From a virus: DNA of 64,000 nt. The stretch spans positions 23,558-87,557 of the IMG/VR virus record IMGVR_UViG_3300017987_004587; one strand, 5' to 3'. The notes below the pieces were generated by a model, which was given only the letters and a program-made list of their open reading frames with translations, made no database searches and had not been told where the DNA came from. Within the stretch, counting starts at the first letter, position 1. The number at the start of each line of letters is the position of its first letter. Below are positions 25,198-32,944 of this stretch, one piece after another. A program made the translations under genes and the position numbers.

Positions 25198-25944
25198 CTA
25201 AAAATCTCTTTTCAAAACTTCGAACTTTTCCTCAGGATCTTTTTGGTATAATTTAAATTTCTTGCTATGCGTGAAATCTGAAAAAATCTGAGAATTCTTC
25301 TCAGACCATCTGTTTTTATTCCTTTTAGGCATACCTCCGTTTACTGATAAAAACTCAAAAAAACGTTTTGGTTGGTGGAGAGTGTAATAAGGAACCCATT
25401 TATATAAACCAGCTTTACAAATACGATAAGTCCATTCACAATGCTCATAACCATAACCTTTAAATGCCGGGTTCAAATAACCCACTTTCTGTAGCACTTT
25501 TTGAGTAATAAAAACAAATTGACCATTTAAATCTCCAGAACCATATAAAGGTATTCCTTTATATATCTTAGGTTTATAAGTTGCCAAACAACCATAATTA
25601 AAATGATGCAAACCTGTTTTTTTATGGGTATTTATAGTATATTGAAACAACTGAGGTTTCACCAATAAAATATCATCCTCAAAAAGAAAGATATATTCAA
25701 AGTTCTTGAGTACTTTTAAAAGTCTATTCTTATTTGCAGCGACTCCTTGGTTCTTAGCCAAAATCGAAACAATATCTTTTTGTTGTCTTAAAAAATTTTG
25801 GGTACCATCTGTGCAGCCATCAGAAGCAAATACAACGAGATATCCCTTTGTAAGATTAAATCTTCTTAAGGTTGCTAGAATAGATCGCACATTATTTAAA
25901 CGGTTAAAACATGAAATGCCAATGCCTATTGTTTTATTTCGCAT
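25198..25944 (-). CDS. Family 2 glycosyltransferase, first gene of the glycan operon
   Basis: A 248-residue GT2 enzyme: GIGISCFNRLNNVRSIL, ASDGCTDGTQ and FLFEDDILL, with the EDD metal site near residue 92. It stops two bases before the next gene. It is the most upstream gene of the long minus-strand glycan run. No confident promoter is visible in the 43 bases before it, so transcription may come from further upstream. Confidence 0.87.
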   Translation of the reverse strand: MRNKTIGIGISCFNRLNNVRSILATLRRFNLTKGYLVVFASDGCTDGTQNFLRQQKDIVSILAKNQGVAANKNRLLKVLKNFEYIFLFEDDILLVKPQLFQYTINTHKKTGLHHFNYGCLATYKPKIYKGIPLYGSGDLNGQFVFITQKVLQKVGYLNPAFKGYGYEHCEWTYRICKAGLYKWVPYYTLHQPKRFFEFLSVNGGMPKRNKNRWSEKNSQIFSDFTHSKKFKLYQKDPEEKFEVLKRDF

Positions 25945-25987
25945 AACTTAGTAACAGATATAAGTTCTTTATGACCAAGAGAGGAAA

Positions 25988-27487
25988 TTAAGGCAGGATC
26001 TGTTTGAATTTTCTTTTGATCTCACCAGCCTGCAACAGCATAATTTTAGAAGATTTGCCAGCCAACTTTTCAATATATCTGTACTGTTCTTGAGTATGTT
26101 TGTAAGGCGAAACATGGCTCACTTCATGAATGATAATACCTAAACCTTGATCAGTAAAAGGAGATTTTGTGAAGAACTCGCAATACTTATTCAAAGACTT
26201 TCTGTACAACCGAATCAAAAAGGCACCATTACCTTCACTCCCACAATCAGCAAGCCGTCTACCTCCTGGATAGGAGTTTTCAATAACCTCAACTCGCCAA
26301 GAATAAGAAGGTTCAAGCTGTTCAGCAAACCACTTCACAAAGTCAACGATCTTCTTATCTCTAGGACTAAGGTCTTCATATGAAGTGACCTTAGGCGTCC
26401 ACTCTGAACTCTGAGTACGTCCAAACCAATCTAAATCTCCCTCCATAGTCTGCTTCATGAACTTCTTGACTGTTGGTCTTCTCTGCTTAAACGCTTTTCG
26501 CCAACCCTGAGAAAGATGCCCAGTTACAACGACTCGGGCCCCTTTCTCAGAAACTAAAATATTCTGAGCATGATCCAAATTAGTTCCTACAACCGTATTT
26601 GCCCCAAAGCGCTTCTGGATCACTTTATCTTGAACTTCTGGGTCTGAATCTCCGATTACTTGACCTACGTAATCTGCTGTTACTTCCTCTTTAGTTAGTT
26701 TAGATACACGACGCTCCAAAAGCTGTTTGTAAAGACGCTTTTTATAAGTCTCACGGATATGATTTCGCTCAGGTGGAATCGAAATACGTTGTAGAATATT
26801 CACATCATAAGGATAGTCAAGTAGAACGTCAACAGGAATGCCCATTTCATAGATATAAGCAACATCATGTTTCTTCTCATAAAGTTCAACAGTAGTCATT
26901 CTAAGTTTTTCATGTTCTCTTAAACTATCATCATAAATAACAGTCTTTAAATTAATCTCATCATACTCCTCGAGTTTTTCTCGAGGTTCTATTTTAAGAC
27001 CATTAATGTAAAAACTAACATTTTCTGGGATAATCAAAAATTGACACCAAGAAATAATCTTATCAATTGACTCAGATGGCCATTCTGTAATAAACAATCT
27101 TAGACAGGTACCTTTTTCAGTTCTATCAGGAAGTTCTTTGCGTTTACTCTTTAAGATATCAAATGAAATTGAACCATTTTGGGAAAATACCAAAGCTTTA
27201 TCTGCGACTATAATAAGTTCTTTAATTCCACGTCCCATTCTACCACGACTTGTCGGCTTGAGTCTCTTATCTGTTTTAAAGAGTGTCCAAAGGGTGCTGA
27301 GATCTCGAACCCCTCCTTCGCAATCGTCTTCTATTTGAAGGATGATTTCTTCAAATTCTTCCTTAATATCGAGTTTAAAACAAGTTGGACTCTCATCAAG
27401 TATGTTTTGAATTGCCTCACGCACTAGTTCTTCAGGAGATCGAGAAAGATTCTTTTTTCGCCAAGCATCCAAATCAACTTCTAGCAT
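25988..27487 (-). CDS. GHKL ATPase fused to an HExxH metallopeptidase-like domain
   Basis: About 499 residues from the ATG at 27487; a longer frame begins at 27565 but lacks support. Residues 20-100 show the GHKL ATP-binding fold: EAIQNILDE (N box, 24-32), EDDCEGGV (G1 box, about 53-60) and GRMGRGIKE (G2 box, about 82-90). The C-terminal 150 residues include IIIHEVSHV (about 450-458), an HExxH zinc-protease signature. The middle links them. T4 rIIA is also a phage GHKL protein, but has no HExxH that I know of. A role in ATP-gated proteolysis or in anti-defence is speculation. Confidence 0.75.
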   Translation of the reverse strand: MLEVDLDAWRKKNLSRSPEELVREAIQNILDESPTCFKLDIKEEFEEIILQIEDDCEGGVRDLSTLWTLFKTDKRLKPTSRGRMGRGIKELIIVADKALVFSQNGSISFDILKSKRKELPDRTEKGTCLRLFITEWPSESIDKIISWCQFLIIPENVSFYINGLKIEPREKLEEYDEINLKTVIYDDSLREHEKLRMTTVELYEKKHDVAYIYEMGIPVDVLLDYPYDVNILQRISIPPERNHIRETYKKRLYKQLLERRVSKLTKEEVTADYVGQVIGDSDPEVQDKVIQKRFGANTVVGTNLDHAQNILVSEKGARVVVTGHLSQGWRKAFKQRRPTVKKFMKQTMEGDLDWFGRTQSSEWTPKVTSYEDLSPRDKKIVDFVKWFAEQLEPSYSWRVEVIENSYPGGRRLADCGSEGNGAFLIRLYRKSLNKYCEFFTKSPFTDQGLGIIIHEVSHVSPYKHTQEQYRYIEKLAGKSSKIMLLQAGEIKRKFKQILP

Positions 27488-27579
27488 AACTATAACTTCT
27501 TTCTTTTTATATTGTACAAGAATGGCACAAAGATATTTACAAAGTAAACTTTTTAATAATAACAAGATAACTGAAGTGC

Positions 27580-28128
27580 TTATTTCAAGAAGGAATCATA
27601 TGACCAAAATTTTGTTTTCTTAGGTCTTGGATCATAATCTCGAGTGAAACTATGAGTCCACTCTGGGTGGACAAAGTTTTGATTCGGACGGACAGCATAA
27701 CCTGAAGGATCGAGCAAAAGTTTAAATATAGCAGTACCTGGAACTACAAGACATTTAACACTATTTTCAATTAAATTAATCCATCGCTCTGCTAAAGATT
27801 GATCAGTTCTTTCTCCAATCCAGTCAGCATCTGGAGGTATGAAAACAAGCCCTTTCTCTTTCTGAACTTCTCTTACAAAGTCAATAAACCACATATAGTG
27901 ACGAACAGGTGCGATATGTGGGTTCTTCCTAAGAGCAAAAGTTCTACAATCGACAATCGTTAACTCTTTTGCTTTAACAAAAGGAATATCAGGATGAGGA
28001 GAAATTAAATGCTTAGAATTCTGTTCTAGATCAAATGTACTCTTCTTACCTACTAATGAAGTAATGCAAGGTACCCATTCAGGTTTTTGGATGAGATCAC
28101 TCAATGAAAACCAAGTCCACCTTTCCAT
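27580..28128 (-). CDS. Hypothetical protein
   Basis: A 182-residue protein of unknown family, rich in aromatic residues (MERWTWFSL, RHYMWFIDF, FVHPEWTHSF). DCRTFALRKNPH, FIPPDADWIGERTDQ and VVPGTAIFKLLL are the segments most likely to be conserved. The blend of nucleotide-handling-like segments hints at a distant deazaguanine/tRNA-transglycosylase relative, but I cannot support that. It overlaps the primase stop by 32 bases and so is co-transcribed with it. Confidence 0.7.
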   Translation of the reverse strand: MERWTWFSLSDLIQKPEWVPCITSLVGKKSTFDLEQNSKHLISPHPDIPFVKAKELTIVDCRTFALRKNPHIAPVRHYMWFIDFVREVQKEKGLVFIPPDADWIGERTDQSLAERWINLIENSVKCLVVPGTAIFKLLLDPSGYAVRPNQNFVHPEWTHSFTRDYDPRPKKTKFWSYDSFLK

Positions 28129-28894
28129 GTTTTTGATATACGGCGTACGGATCCTTTCCTTCGGGGCTATAGAAACAAGCGCGATTCTGATCTATAAACT
28201 TCGAAGATTTAATTAAACCATAACCATCCATATCAAAACAAACGACCCAATTAGCAGTCTTTAATTGTTCCATATGATTTGGTGTAATTTCAATAGAACC
28301 AAGACCAACTATATTTTTATAACCACTCTCATTAAAAGCAACATAATCAAGAAAACCTTCGCATAAAACCAGTTGTTGACCTTTGCTACATTTATGAAGA
28401 CCAAAAGTAGCTTGCTGACCAATAGGAAATAACCACTTGAAACTATTTTGAACAATCTGAGGGTTGAGTATACGAAAGCCTATCTCATTAATCTTGCCTT
28501 CCCAATCCCTACTAGGAATTACCATAAATTGAGCATTAAAAATACTTACACCGGCAGATTTCCAAAAATTAAGCTGCTCTTTGTTAAATAAAACATAAGC
28601 ATTTTCAAAACAATTCTGTTCTGAAACAGTAAACAAACCTACTTCATATTTATCAAGAATCTTAGAAGAAAGACCACGAAAATCTATATTTTTAGATTGT
28701 TTACGCGAAGTTATACAAGATTTAATGAAATCTTCAGATTGTTGGAATGAAAAAGATAGTTTACAGTGCTTTTGAACGTGTTTTTGGCCATAAAGACCTA
28801 TAATAGAACGAGTGAGAGGTTTAGCAATCAAATCTATACCATCGTAGGCCAATTTATAACGAAATGCTTGCCGATCTATAAATGCATGTCTCAT
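28097..28894 (-). CDS. Toprim-domain DNA primase core (DnaG-like)
   Basis: A 265-residue protein. VLCEGFLDYVAFNE carries the Toprim glutamate (about 186) and VVCFDMDGYG the D-x-D pair (about 228), the metal-binding residues of DnaG-type primases. The N-terminal zinc-finger domain and the helicase-binding C-terminus are absent, so either it acts with another subunit outside the window or it works as a minimal primase. It begins just below a promoter with near-consensus boxes. Confidence 0.82.
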   Translation of the reverse strand: MRHAFIDRQAFRYKLAYDGIDLIAKPLTRSIIGLYGQKHVQKHCKLSFSFQQSEDFIKSCITSRKQSKNIDFRGLSSKILDKYEVGLFTVSEQNCFENAYVLFNKEQLNFWKSAGVSIFNAQFMVIPSRDWEGKINEIGFRILNPQIVQNSFKWLFPIGQQATFGLHKCSKGQQLVLCEGFLDYVAFNESGYKNIVGLGSIEITPNHMEQLKTANWVVCFDMDGYGLIKSSKFIDQNRACFYSPEGKDPYAVYQKHGKVDLVFIE

Positions 28895-28899
28895 GCAAC

Positions 28900-28928
28900 A
28901 TTATACAAAAAATAAGAGTAGTTGTTAA
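28900..28928 (-). promoter_or_regulatory. Sigma70-like promoter for the primase gene
   Basis: On the minus strand TTAACA (28923-28928) and TATAAT (28900-28905) are separated by 17 bases, with an extended TTG before the -10 box. The start site would fall at about 28893, at the ATG itself, so the message would be leaderless or nearly so. The -35 box lies inside the terminator hairpin. Confidence 0.55.
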
Positions 28929-28941
28929 CTACTCTTATTTT
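28909..28941 (-). terminator. Rho-independent terminator
   Basis: A perfect 15-base-pair stem (AAAATAAGAGTAGTT) with a three-base loop, followed on the minus strand by T-rich sequence. It separates the three-gene group at 28.9-30.3 kb from the primase gene. Confidence 0.88.
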
Positions 28942-28952
28942 AATTTAGCAAT

Positions 28953-29525
28953 CTATTCATAATCAGCGGGATTTATATTCATCACTTTAAAATACTGATC
29001 AGCGTTTGTTGATATATTTTTCTTTACAGCATCTATATGTTTTTTCATCTCATCATCACTAAGTAACATGAGTATTGATTTCACAAATGCTGTAGCTTTG
29101 CGCGCAAGATCTTCAAAAGCATTTGGAAAATATATCTCGTCTGTTATCCACTCGAGCGTTTTGGCTGGGTCTTGAAGAACATCTTTCTTAAAAATCTCAA
29201 TAGCTCCAGATGAAAGATTTCTATTTGAATAATACATATTTGTTAAATCTGTAATCGACTCTTTTGCAGTAGAATTTACTAACGCTTGGGCTAGGATTTT
29301 TGGGTAACCTTCTGACCAGTCAAGATAACTCCACCCAGACGGAAACCAATTATGGGGCGCCCCAGCATTCATCATCTTGGTAATTTCATCTACACCGAGA
29401 TTATTAAGGTAATCCATAAAATCAGCGTAGACATCAAATTCTTCTGCGTCTCTTCCTTGCACTGCCTTTTTCTGTGTTTTTGCTAAATCTTGAGCGATCT
29501 TTTTGAGTTCTTCTGCTGGGTTCAT
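28953..29525 (-). CDS. Hypothetical protein with shared N-terminal MNPAEELKKIA module
   Basis: A 190-residue protein opening MNPAEELKKIAQDLAKTQ, the same leader as the two genes upstream. The rest is helical and acidic, with YADFMDYLNNL and VDAVKKNISTNADQYFKV segments. Function unknown. Similar Leu-x-x-Ile-Ala-x-x-Leu helices occur in structural-module proteins at 51315 and 52854, so a virion link is possible. Good GGAGAGAAAA site upstream of the ATG. Confidence 0.75.
   Translation of the reverse strand: MNPAEELKKIAQDLAKTQKKAVQGRDAEEFDVYADFMDYLNNLGVDEITKMMNAGAPHNWFPSGWSYLDWSEGYPKILAQALVNSTAKESITDLTNMYYSNRNLSSGAIEIFKKDVLQDPAKTLEWITDEIYFPNAFEDLARKATAFVKSILMLLSDDEMKKHIDAVKKNISTNADQYFKVMNINPADYE
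29494..29525. repeat. Direct repeat, copy 1 of 3 (gene-start repeat)
   Basis: A 32-base block that encodes the first residues of the gene at 28953. Copies lie at 29906-29937 and 30265-30296. Copy 1 differs from each of the others at two positions. Such repeats could allow unequal recombination that swaps gene bodies behind a fixed N-terminus. Confidence 0.85.
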
Positions 29526-29559
29526 TTTTTCTCTCCAAATGAATCAAACTAAATAATAT

Positions 29560-29937
29560 TTAATAATAAACCATAGACTCTAAAACAAGTGTTCCGCCTG
29601 TGGTACTAACTACATCAGTTGCTGTGGCTAAGAAATCATGAAGATCTTCATAGTCTACTGGAAGGTCAGATGATTCTGGCTCAACTACTTTATCAAGAAA
29701 AGCACTCATTGCCATGCCGAAGTCTTCTTCATTTTCTCCCAGTTTAAAATCTCGAGCGGATTCTAAAAGATCCTCTGGGACTCCTTTTAATACGGCAGTT
29801 ATCTTTGGAGATCTTCCAGTACTGGGTGAAGAAACTTCGAGTGAGACACCTCCAGTGAAATCCTTCTTCCAATTCCATTTTAAATCTTCTTTATCAAGTT
29901 CTTCTGCGATCTTTTTGAGTTCTTCTGCGGAGTTCAT
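29560..29937 (-). CDS. Hypothetical protein with shared N-terminal module
   Basis: A 125-residue protein opening MNSAEELKKIAEELDKED. The body differs entirely from its neighbours: WNWKKDFTGGVSLEVSS and a Gly/Thr-rich C-terminus. The leader is shared with the genes at 28953 and 29964 at DNA level too. Function unknown. Confidence 0.75.
   Translation of the reverse strand: MNSAEELKKIAEELDKEDLKWNWKKDFTGGVSLEVSSPSTGRSPKITAVLKGVPEDLLESARDFKLGENEEDFGMAMSAFLDKVVEPESSDLPVDYEDLHDFLATATDVVSTTGGTLVLESMVYY
29906..29937. repeat. Direct repeat, copy 2 of 3
   Basis: Same 32-base block as at 29494-29525, two differences, at the start of the gene at 29560. Confidence 0.85.
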
Positions 29938-29963
29938 GTTTGATTCTCATTAAAAACTAATTT

Positions 29964-30296
29964 TTAGAGTTCAGGATGTCCTTCAGGAATTCTCCAGATA
30001 ATCTTACCTGGCTCCACTTTATACACAACATAAAGTGGAGTTTCAAAGGCATCCTCAATTAAATCTGGATCATATTTATCCTGCACTTGAGGACGAATAG
30101 TTTTCTCAAGTTCTTCTCCAAGTTCTGTATCATCTGCAGTTTCCATTGATTCCAATGCCAAATTAGTAATATATTCAGGCAAACCTGACATCTCAATTGT
30201 TTTTGAATCAACTCTATGAATTTCAACTTCTTCATCTCTCTTCAAATTTTGCTCTAACTCTGCAGCGATCTTTTTGAGTTCTCTTGCTGGGTTCAT
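29964..30296 (-). CDS. Hypothetical protein with shared N-terminal module
   Basis: A 110-residue protein opening MNPARELKKIAAELEQN. The rest is acidic with a C-terminal beta-like segment (VVYKVEPGKIIWRI). It is the first of the three-gene group and lies 46 bases below a late-promoter motif, so the group is probably late. Function unknown. Confidence 0.75.
   Translation of the reverse strand: MNPARELKKIAAELEQNLKRDEEVEIHRVDSKTIEMSGLPEYITNLALESMETADDTELGEELEKTIRPQVQDKYDPDLIEDAFETPLYVVYKVEPGKIIWRIPEGHPEL
30265..30296. repeat. Direct repeat, copy 3 of 3
   Basis: Same 32-base block as at 29494-29525, two differences, at the start of the gene at 29964. Confidence 0.85.
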
Positions 30297-30341
30297 TGTG
30301 TGTCCCTTTAAAAACCAAAAACTAATTTTTAAATCTCGATA

Positions 30342-30354
30342 ATTAGTAGATTAT
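30342..30354 (-). promoter_or_regulatory. Candidate late promoter motif (variant)
   Basis: Minus strand ATAATCTACTAAT, 46 bases upstream of the start at 30296. Confidence 0.5.
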
Positions 30355-30389
30355 TTAGAAAATCTAGAAATAAATTTAGTGATCTACCG

Positions 30390-30569
30390 TTAGCTAAAGC
30401 ACATGGCTTTCTTTGTTTTGATTCTTGTGATAGGACGATCTACCCCAGGAGTTGGGCCATTAACCCAGTGGCAGAAAACTGTTTCAACATCTAAACTAGA
30501 AAAATCACGAAGACAGCGAAGCAGGTCTTCTTTGCTAAAAATTTTTTCGTCATTCAGTACTATCTTCAT
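30390..30569 (-). CDS. Small hypothetical protein
   Basis: A 59-residue protein, MKIVLNDEKIFSKEDLLRC onwards, ending KTKKAMCFS. AGGAG lies eight bases before the ATG, and its start overlaps the end of the gene at 30550 by 20 bases, typical of this operon. Cys residues at 19, 33 and 57 are of unknown use. The plus-strand reading frame over the same bases is its shadow. Confidence 0.7.
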   Translation of the reverse strand: MKIVLNDEKIFSKEDLLRCLRDFSSLDVETVFCHWVNGPTPGVDRPITRIKTKKAMCFS

Positions 30570-31026
30570 TTTTAAGACTCCTATCTTGATTAACAGGAAC
30601 TAAACGATACAAAGAGTCTTGATAACAAACAATTTTCTCTTCTTCATTATGGAAGAAAACATCCCTTGGTTTTAAAAGATAGGGCAAAACGAAAAGAAGA
30701 ACAAAAAATACTGTGCTCAACAAAAAGATATAAATAAAAAATGGAAGATTATCAGAAAAGAAATTCTTGGCTGTATGTTTTAATCCGGGAGGCCCTGGTA
30801 AAGGCATCCAATGGGTTATATCTGAATAACCTAAACCTTCATCAGTATGATAACTATGGCGAGGAGTTTTATCAGAAGAACAAGCATCTCCTCCCACCCA
30901 TTCAAAAATACATGAAACAACTCCACTTTTAGGACCATAAGCTATGACATGCATTGTATCATGAAAACTATTAATAAAACCGGGCTGAGGGTGCTTTCCA
31001 TCTTGACAATCAATCCATTTGCTCAT
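30550..31026 (-). CDS. DUF551-like protein with one membrane segment
   Basis: A 158-residue protein. Residues 1-80 resemble the DUF551 pattern: W...G, then HWMPLPGPP near residue 75. FFIYIFLLSTVFFVLLFVLPYLL (about 95-117) is a transmembrane helix, followed by a charged cytoplasmic tail. The domain plus anchor is unusual for this family, which is normally a short soluble phage protein. Function unknown. Confidence 0.72.
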   Translation of the reverse strand: MSKWIDCQDGKHPQPGFINSFHDTMHVIAYGPKSGVVSCIFEWVGGDACSSDKTPRHSYHTDEGLGYSDITHWMPLPGPPGLKHTAKNFFSDNLPFFIYIFLLSTVFFVLLFVLPYLLKPRDVFFHNEEEKIVCYQDSLYRLVPVNQDRSLKNEDSTE

Positions 31027-31199
31027 TGATAAACCTCATAACTTCGTTTCATTCCACATTTGGAACAAGTCCACACTACATATTCAGGATAACTCTCTCT
31101 GCTTTCAGGTAGATAATCATGGTCACAATCAGAATCCCCTCCTGAGCTTACACCAGTAAAGGGACAACAATAATCAGGCAATTCAATCTTTCGATTCAT
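31023..31199 (-). CDS. Small zinc-ribbon-like protein
   Basis: About 58 residues from MNRKIELPDYCC. The N-terminal Cys pair and the C-terminal WTCSKCGMKRSYE could bind one zinc. A start seven codons earlier (31220) is possible, as neither has a clear ribosome-binding site. Overlaps both neighbours. Confidence 0.6.
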   Translation of the reverse strand: MNRKIELPDYCCPFTGVSSGGDSDCDHDYLPESRESYPEYVVWTCSKCGMKRSYEVYQ

Positions 31200-31371
31200 T
31201 TTGAGGAATCCATTCTCCAAAGATCTCTTGGGTTTTGAAATTCCAAGACATGCGAGTGATTCCTACATAGTAACTAGAAGCAATTTCAAAGGATGACGAA
31301 GAAGCTGAGATAATCTGATTTAAAGTGAGCAAAAAATCCTCACTTGTTGCCGCTGTACGCAATTCAAACAT
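31183..31371 (-). CDS. Small hypothetical protein
   Basis: A 62-residue protein beginning MFELRTAATSEDFL. GAAAGAG precedes this ATG, which is why it is preferred to the one at 31386. No recognised domain; SASSSSFEIASSYYVGI and MSWNFKTQEIFGEW are its main features. Confidence 0.6.
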   Translation of the reverse strand: MFELRTAATSEDFLLTLNQIISASSSSFEIASSYYVGITRMSWNFKTQEIFGEWIPQNESKD

Positions 31372-31409
31372 GCATATCTCTTTCAACGTTTGATTATATA
31401 ATTAGAAGC

Positions 31410-31712
31410 TTATGAATCTTCAGATGAAAACTTAACTCTTAAACCTTCGGACTGAGCATCATAGAGAAGTTTGATTTCTGAAGGAGTGAAAGACTTAGTT
31501 GGAAAAATCAAAACTGATCCAATTTGCTTACCAGACAAGTCCATCCAGGAAATAACATCAAACAGTGCTTTTAAATAACCCTTCCTAACTAAATCTCTAT
31601 CAGTGAAGCTGTTCACTGTATCGCATTCTTGAGCTTCTAAAACATTTAGAATTTCATCTCGAATTTTTAAACGTAATTCTGCCATTTCAACAAAATTTTG
31701 ACCGTCAAACAT
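31410..31712 (-). CDS. Hypothetical protein
   Basis: A 100-residue helical protein, MFDGQNFVEMAELRLKIRDEI onwards. No recognised domain. Part of the small-gene operon, ten bases from the next gene. Confidence 0.65.
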   Translation of the reverse strand: MFDGQNFVEMAELRLKIRDEILNVLEAQECDTVNSFTDRDLVRKGYLKALFDVISWMDLSGKQIGSVLIFPTKSFTPSEIKLLYDAQSEGLRVKFSSEDS

Positions 31713-31722
31713 AATTAACTCC

Positions 31723-31929
31723 CTAATCTAGACGTGTTAAACCCAGTTCGATAAAAGAATCTTCTACAATTTTATCAGGCTCGAATTCTAAAACTTCTTC
31801 AAAAATCCATTCATGTCCGCAATAAGGACATTGACATCCGTCAATGTCTGGAACAGTACAATCATTAAGATCTCCTAGGTTAACATAACAATATTTTTTA
31901 CAAGCAGGGCAATAAACTTTATCGTACAT
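31723..31929 (-). CDS. Small zinc-ribbon protein
   Basis: A 68-residue protein. CPACKKYC near the N-terminus and CQCPYCGHEW (about 33-42) form a CxxC...CxxC ribbon, followed by an acidic tail. The ATG at 31929 overlaps the preceding stop as TGATG. Confidence 0.7.
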   Translation of the reverse strand: MYDKVYCPACKKYCYVNLGDLNDCTVPDIDGCQCPYCGHEWIFEEVLEFEPDKIVEDSFIELGLTRLD

Positions 31930-32159
31930 CAAGAGACCTTTGAATTATTTTCTAAGTTTTCAGTTTTTCGTTTTTGTACATCTTTAATCCTGCTCAAACT
32001 CCATTCTTCTACTTCCACTAAATTATTAGCCTTCTTTAAAGTTATAAATAGTGGGTTTTTAACATTTAAATTTCGACCACCTATTATTAGTTTACCTTGT
32101 TGACTTTTCAATGAGCATCCTAGACTCTTTAGACGTTTTCTAAGATCTCGAAATTTCAT
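31929..32159 (-). CDS. Small basic protein, paralogue of the 42056 gene
   Basis: A 76-residue protein from MKFRDLRKRLKSLGCSLK, with GGAGG before this ATG. The pattern LxSxGxxLKSxxGKLIxxG ... ANNLVEVE recurs in the 57-residue protein at 42056 inside the high-GC island. This looks like a small family for which no function is known to me. Confidence 0.72.
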   Translation of the reverse strand: MKFRDLRKRLKSLGCSLKSQQGKLIIGGRNLNVKNPLFITLKKANNLVEVEEWSLSRIKDVQKRKTENLENNSKVS

Positions 32160-32175
32160 CTTGACCTCCACAATG

Positions 32176-32517
32176 CTAAGACCACATAGACTTTAAAAGA
32201 ACTGAACAGTATTTAAGCAAAGTCCAATCCTCACATTTCACAAGCCCCTCCCATAAGGGAGCTTCATGTTTTGGAACTTTCTTTGCTAAAACATGCAAAA
32301 ATCTTCGGCAAATCCTGGCAATCTTTTTGACTTCATCTTTCTTTGCTTTGTTCGCAGTTTCTGCTACATACATACCTTCAGACAGCACGCTATGTATTTT
32401 AGCCGCGGTTTTTTCTTCTGGTTCATTATCAAGAGACTTAATGTTTGTTTTACCGAAGGCTACTGCAAGTTCACTCCAATCTCGACCTTTAAATCTGTAA
32501 CCTTTTAAAAAGGGCAT
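32176..32517 (-). CDS. Hypothetical basic helical protein
   Basis: A 113-residue protein, MPFLKGYRFKGRDWSEL onwards, with many Lys residues and a WEGLVKCEDWTLLKYC segment. It lies 42 bases below a late-promoter-like site. No recognised domain. Confidence 0.68.
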   Translation of the reverse strand: MPFLKGYRFKGRDWSELAVAFGKTNIKSLDNEPEEKTAAKIHSVLSEGMYVAETANKAKKDEVKKIARICRRFLHVLAKKVPKHEAPLWEGLVKCEDWTLLKYCSVLLKSMWS

Positions 32518-32558
32518 TTTTAAATCTTCCTTAAGATAGTGAAAACAAAAGAAACAAT

Positions 32559-32571
32559 CTTAGTGAGCAAT
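32559..32571 (-). promoter_or_regulatory. Late promoter-like motif (10 of 13)
   Basis: Minus strand ATTGCTCACTAAG, 42 bases upstream of the start at 32517. The spacing fits the other copies, but three positions differ. Confidence 0.4.
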
Positions 32572-32721
32572 CTATTTAAAATTGGATGTTTTAATCTCCA
32601 TTGAATTTTTTAAAAATAGACCTCAAATTGTTCTCTATCCTTAAATCGAAGACATTCAAACTCATTTTTGCAACTACTTTTTTGTAGATTTCTGACACTT
32701 AGTATCAAACATAAATTTCCT
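32572..32721. other. Intergenic stretch, possibly a decayed small gene
   Basis: On the minus strand a well-placed AGAGGAAA site precedes the ATG at about 32712, but the frame stops after 12 codons, at an AAAAAAG run. Another frame then runs on to a stop near 32610 with a Cys-containing, charged sequence. This may be a frameshifted small gene or chance. No other gene is visible. Confidence 0.3.
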
Positions 32722-32904
32722 CTACTTTTGCTTAGGCAGAGGATTAAATTTTGGATTGATAAAGCCATTAACCTCTCTCCACCAATGTTCAATATCATCA
32801 GATCTCCAGGAAGACTTCATCTCGTCATCAAAATCCCAAGGAAATTCAAAGCCGTCCTCAAATTTTATCCCAAAATGAAGTTGTCCATTAGTAGAAATAC
32901 CCAT
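32722..32904 (-). CDS. Small conserved phage protein (MGIST family)
   Basis: A 60-residue protein, MGISTNGQLHFGIKFEDGFEFPWD onwards. I recall this opening from many phage genomes, as a conserved protein of unknown function. Acidic and aromatic, probably a compact fold. It lies in the accessory region between unknown genes. Confidence 0.75.
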   Translation of the reverse strand: MGISTNGQLHFGIKFEDGFEFPWDFDDEMKSSWRSDDIEHWWREVNGFINPKFNPLPKQK

Positions 32905-32944
32905 TAATCAGAACCTTGAAAGAACTGTAAAAGAAAGAGGAAAA

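Noticed and set aside
27580-28128. Queuine/deazaguanine transglycosylase-like gene
   Set aside because: A vague resemblance only; no catalytic Asp or zinc site could be placed.
30403-30603. Plus-strand ORF of 66 codons
   Set aside because: It is the shadow of the 59-residue minus-strand gene at 30390-30569, which has a good site and operon-like overlap.
32600-32721. Programmed frameshift at the AAAAAAG run near 32.69 kb
   Set aside because: The run is a classic slippery heptamer in phase, but a -1 slip does not enter the longer open frame. A decayed gene or chance is simpler.
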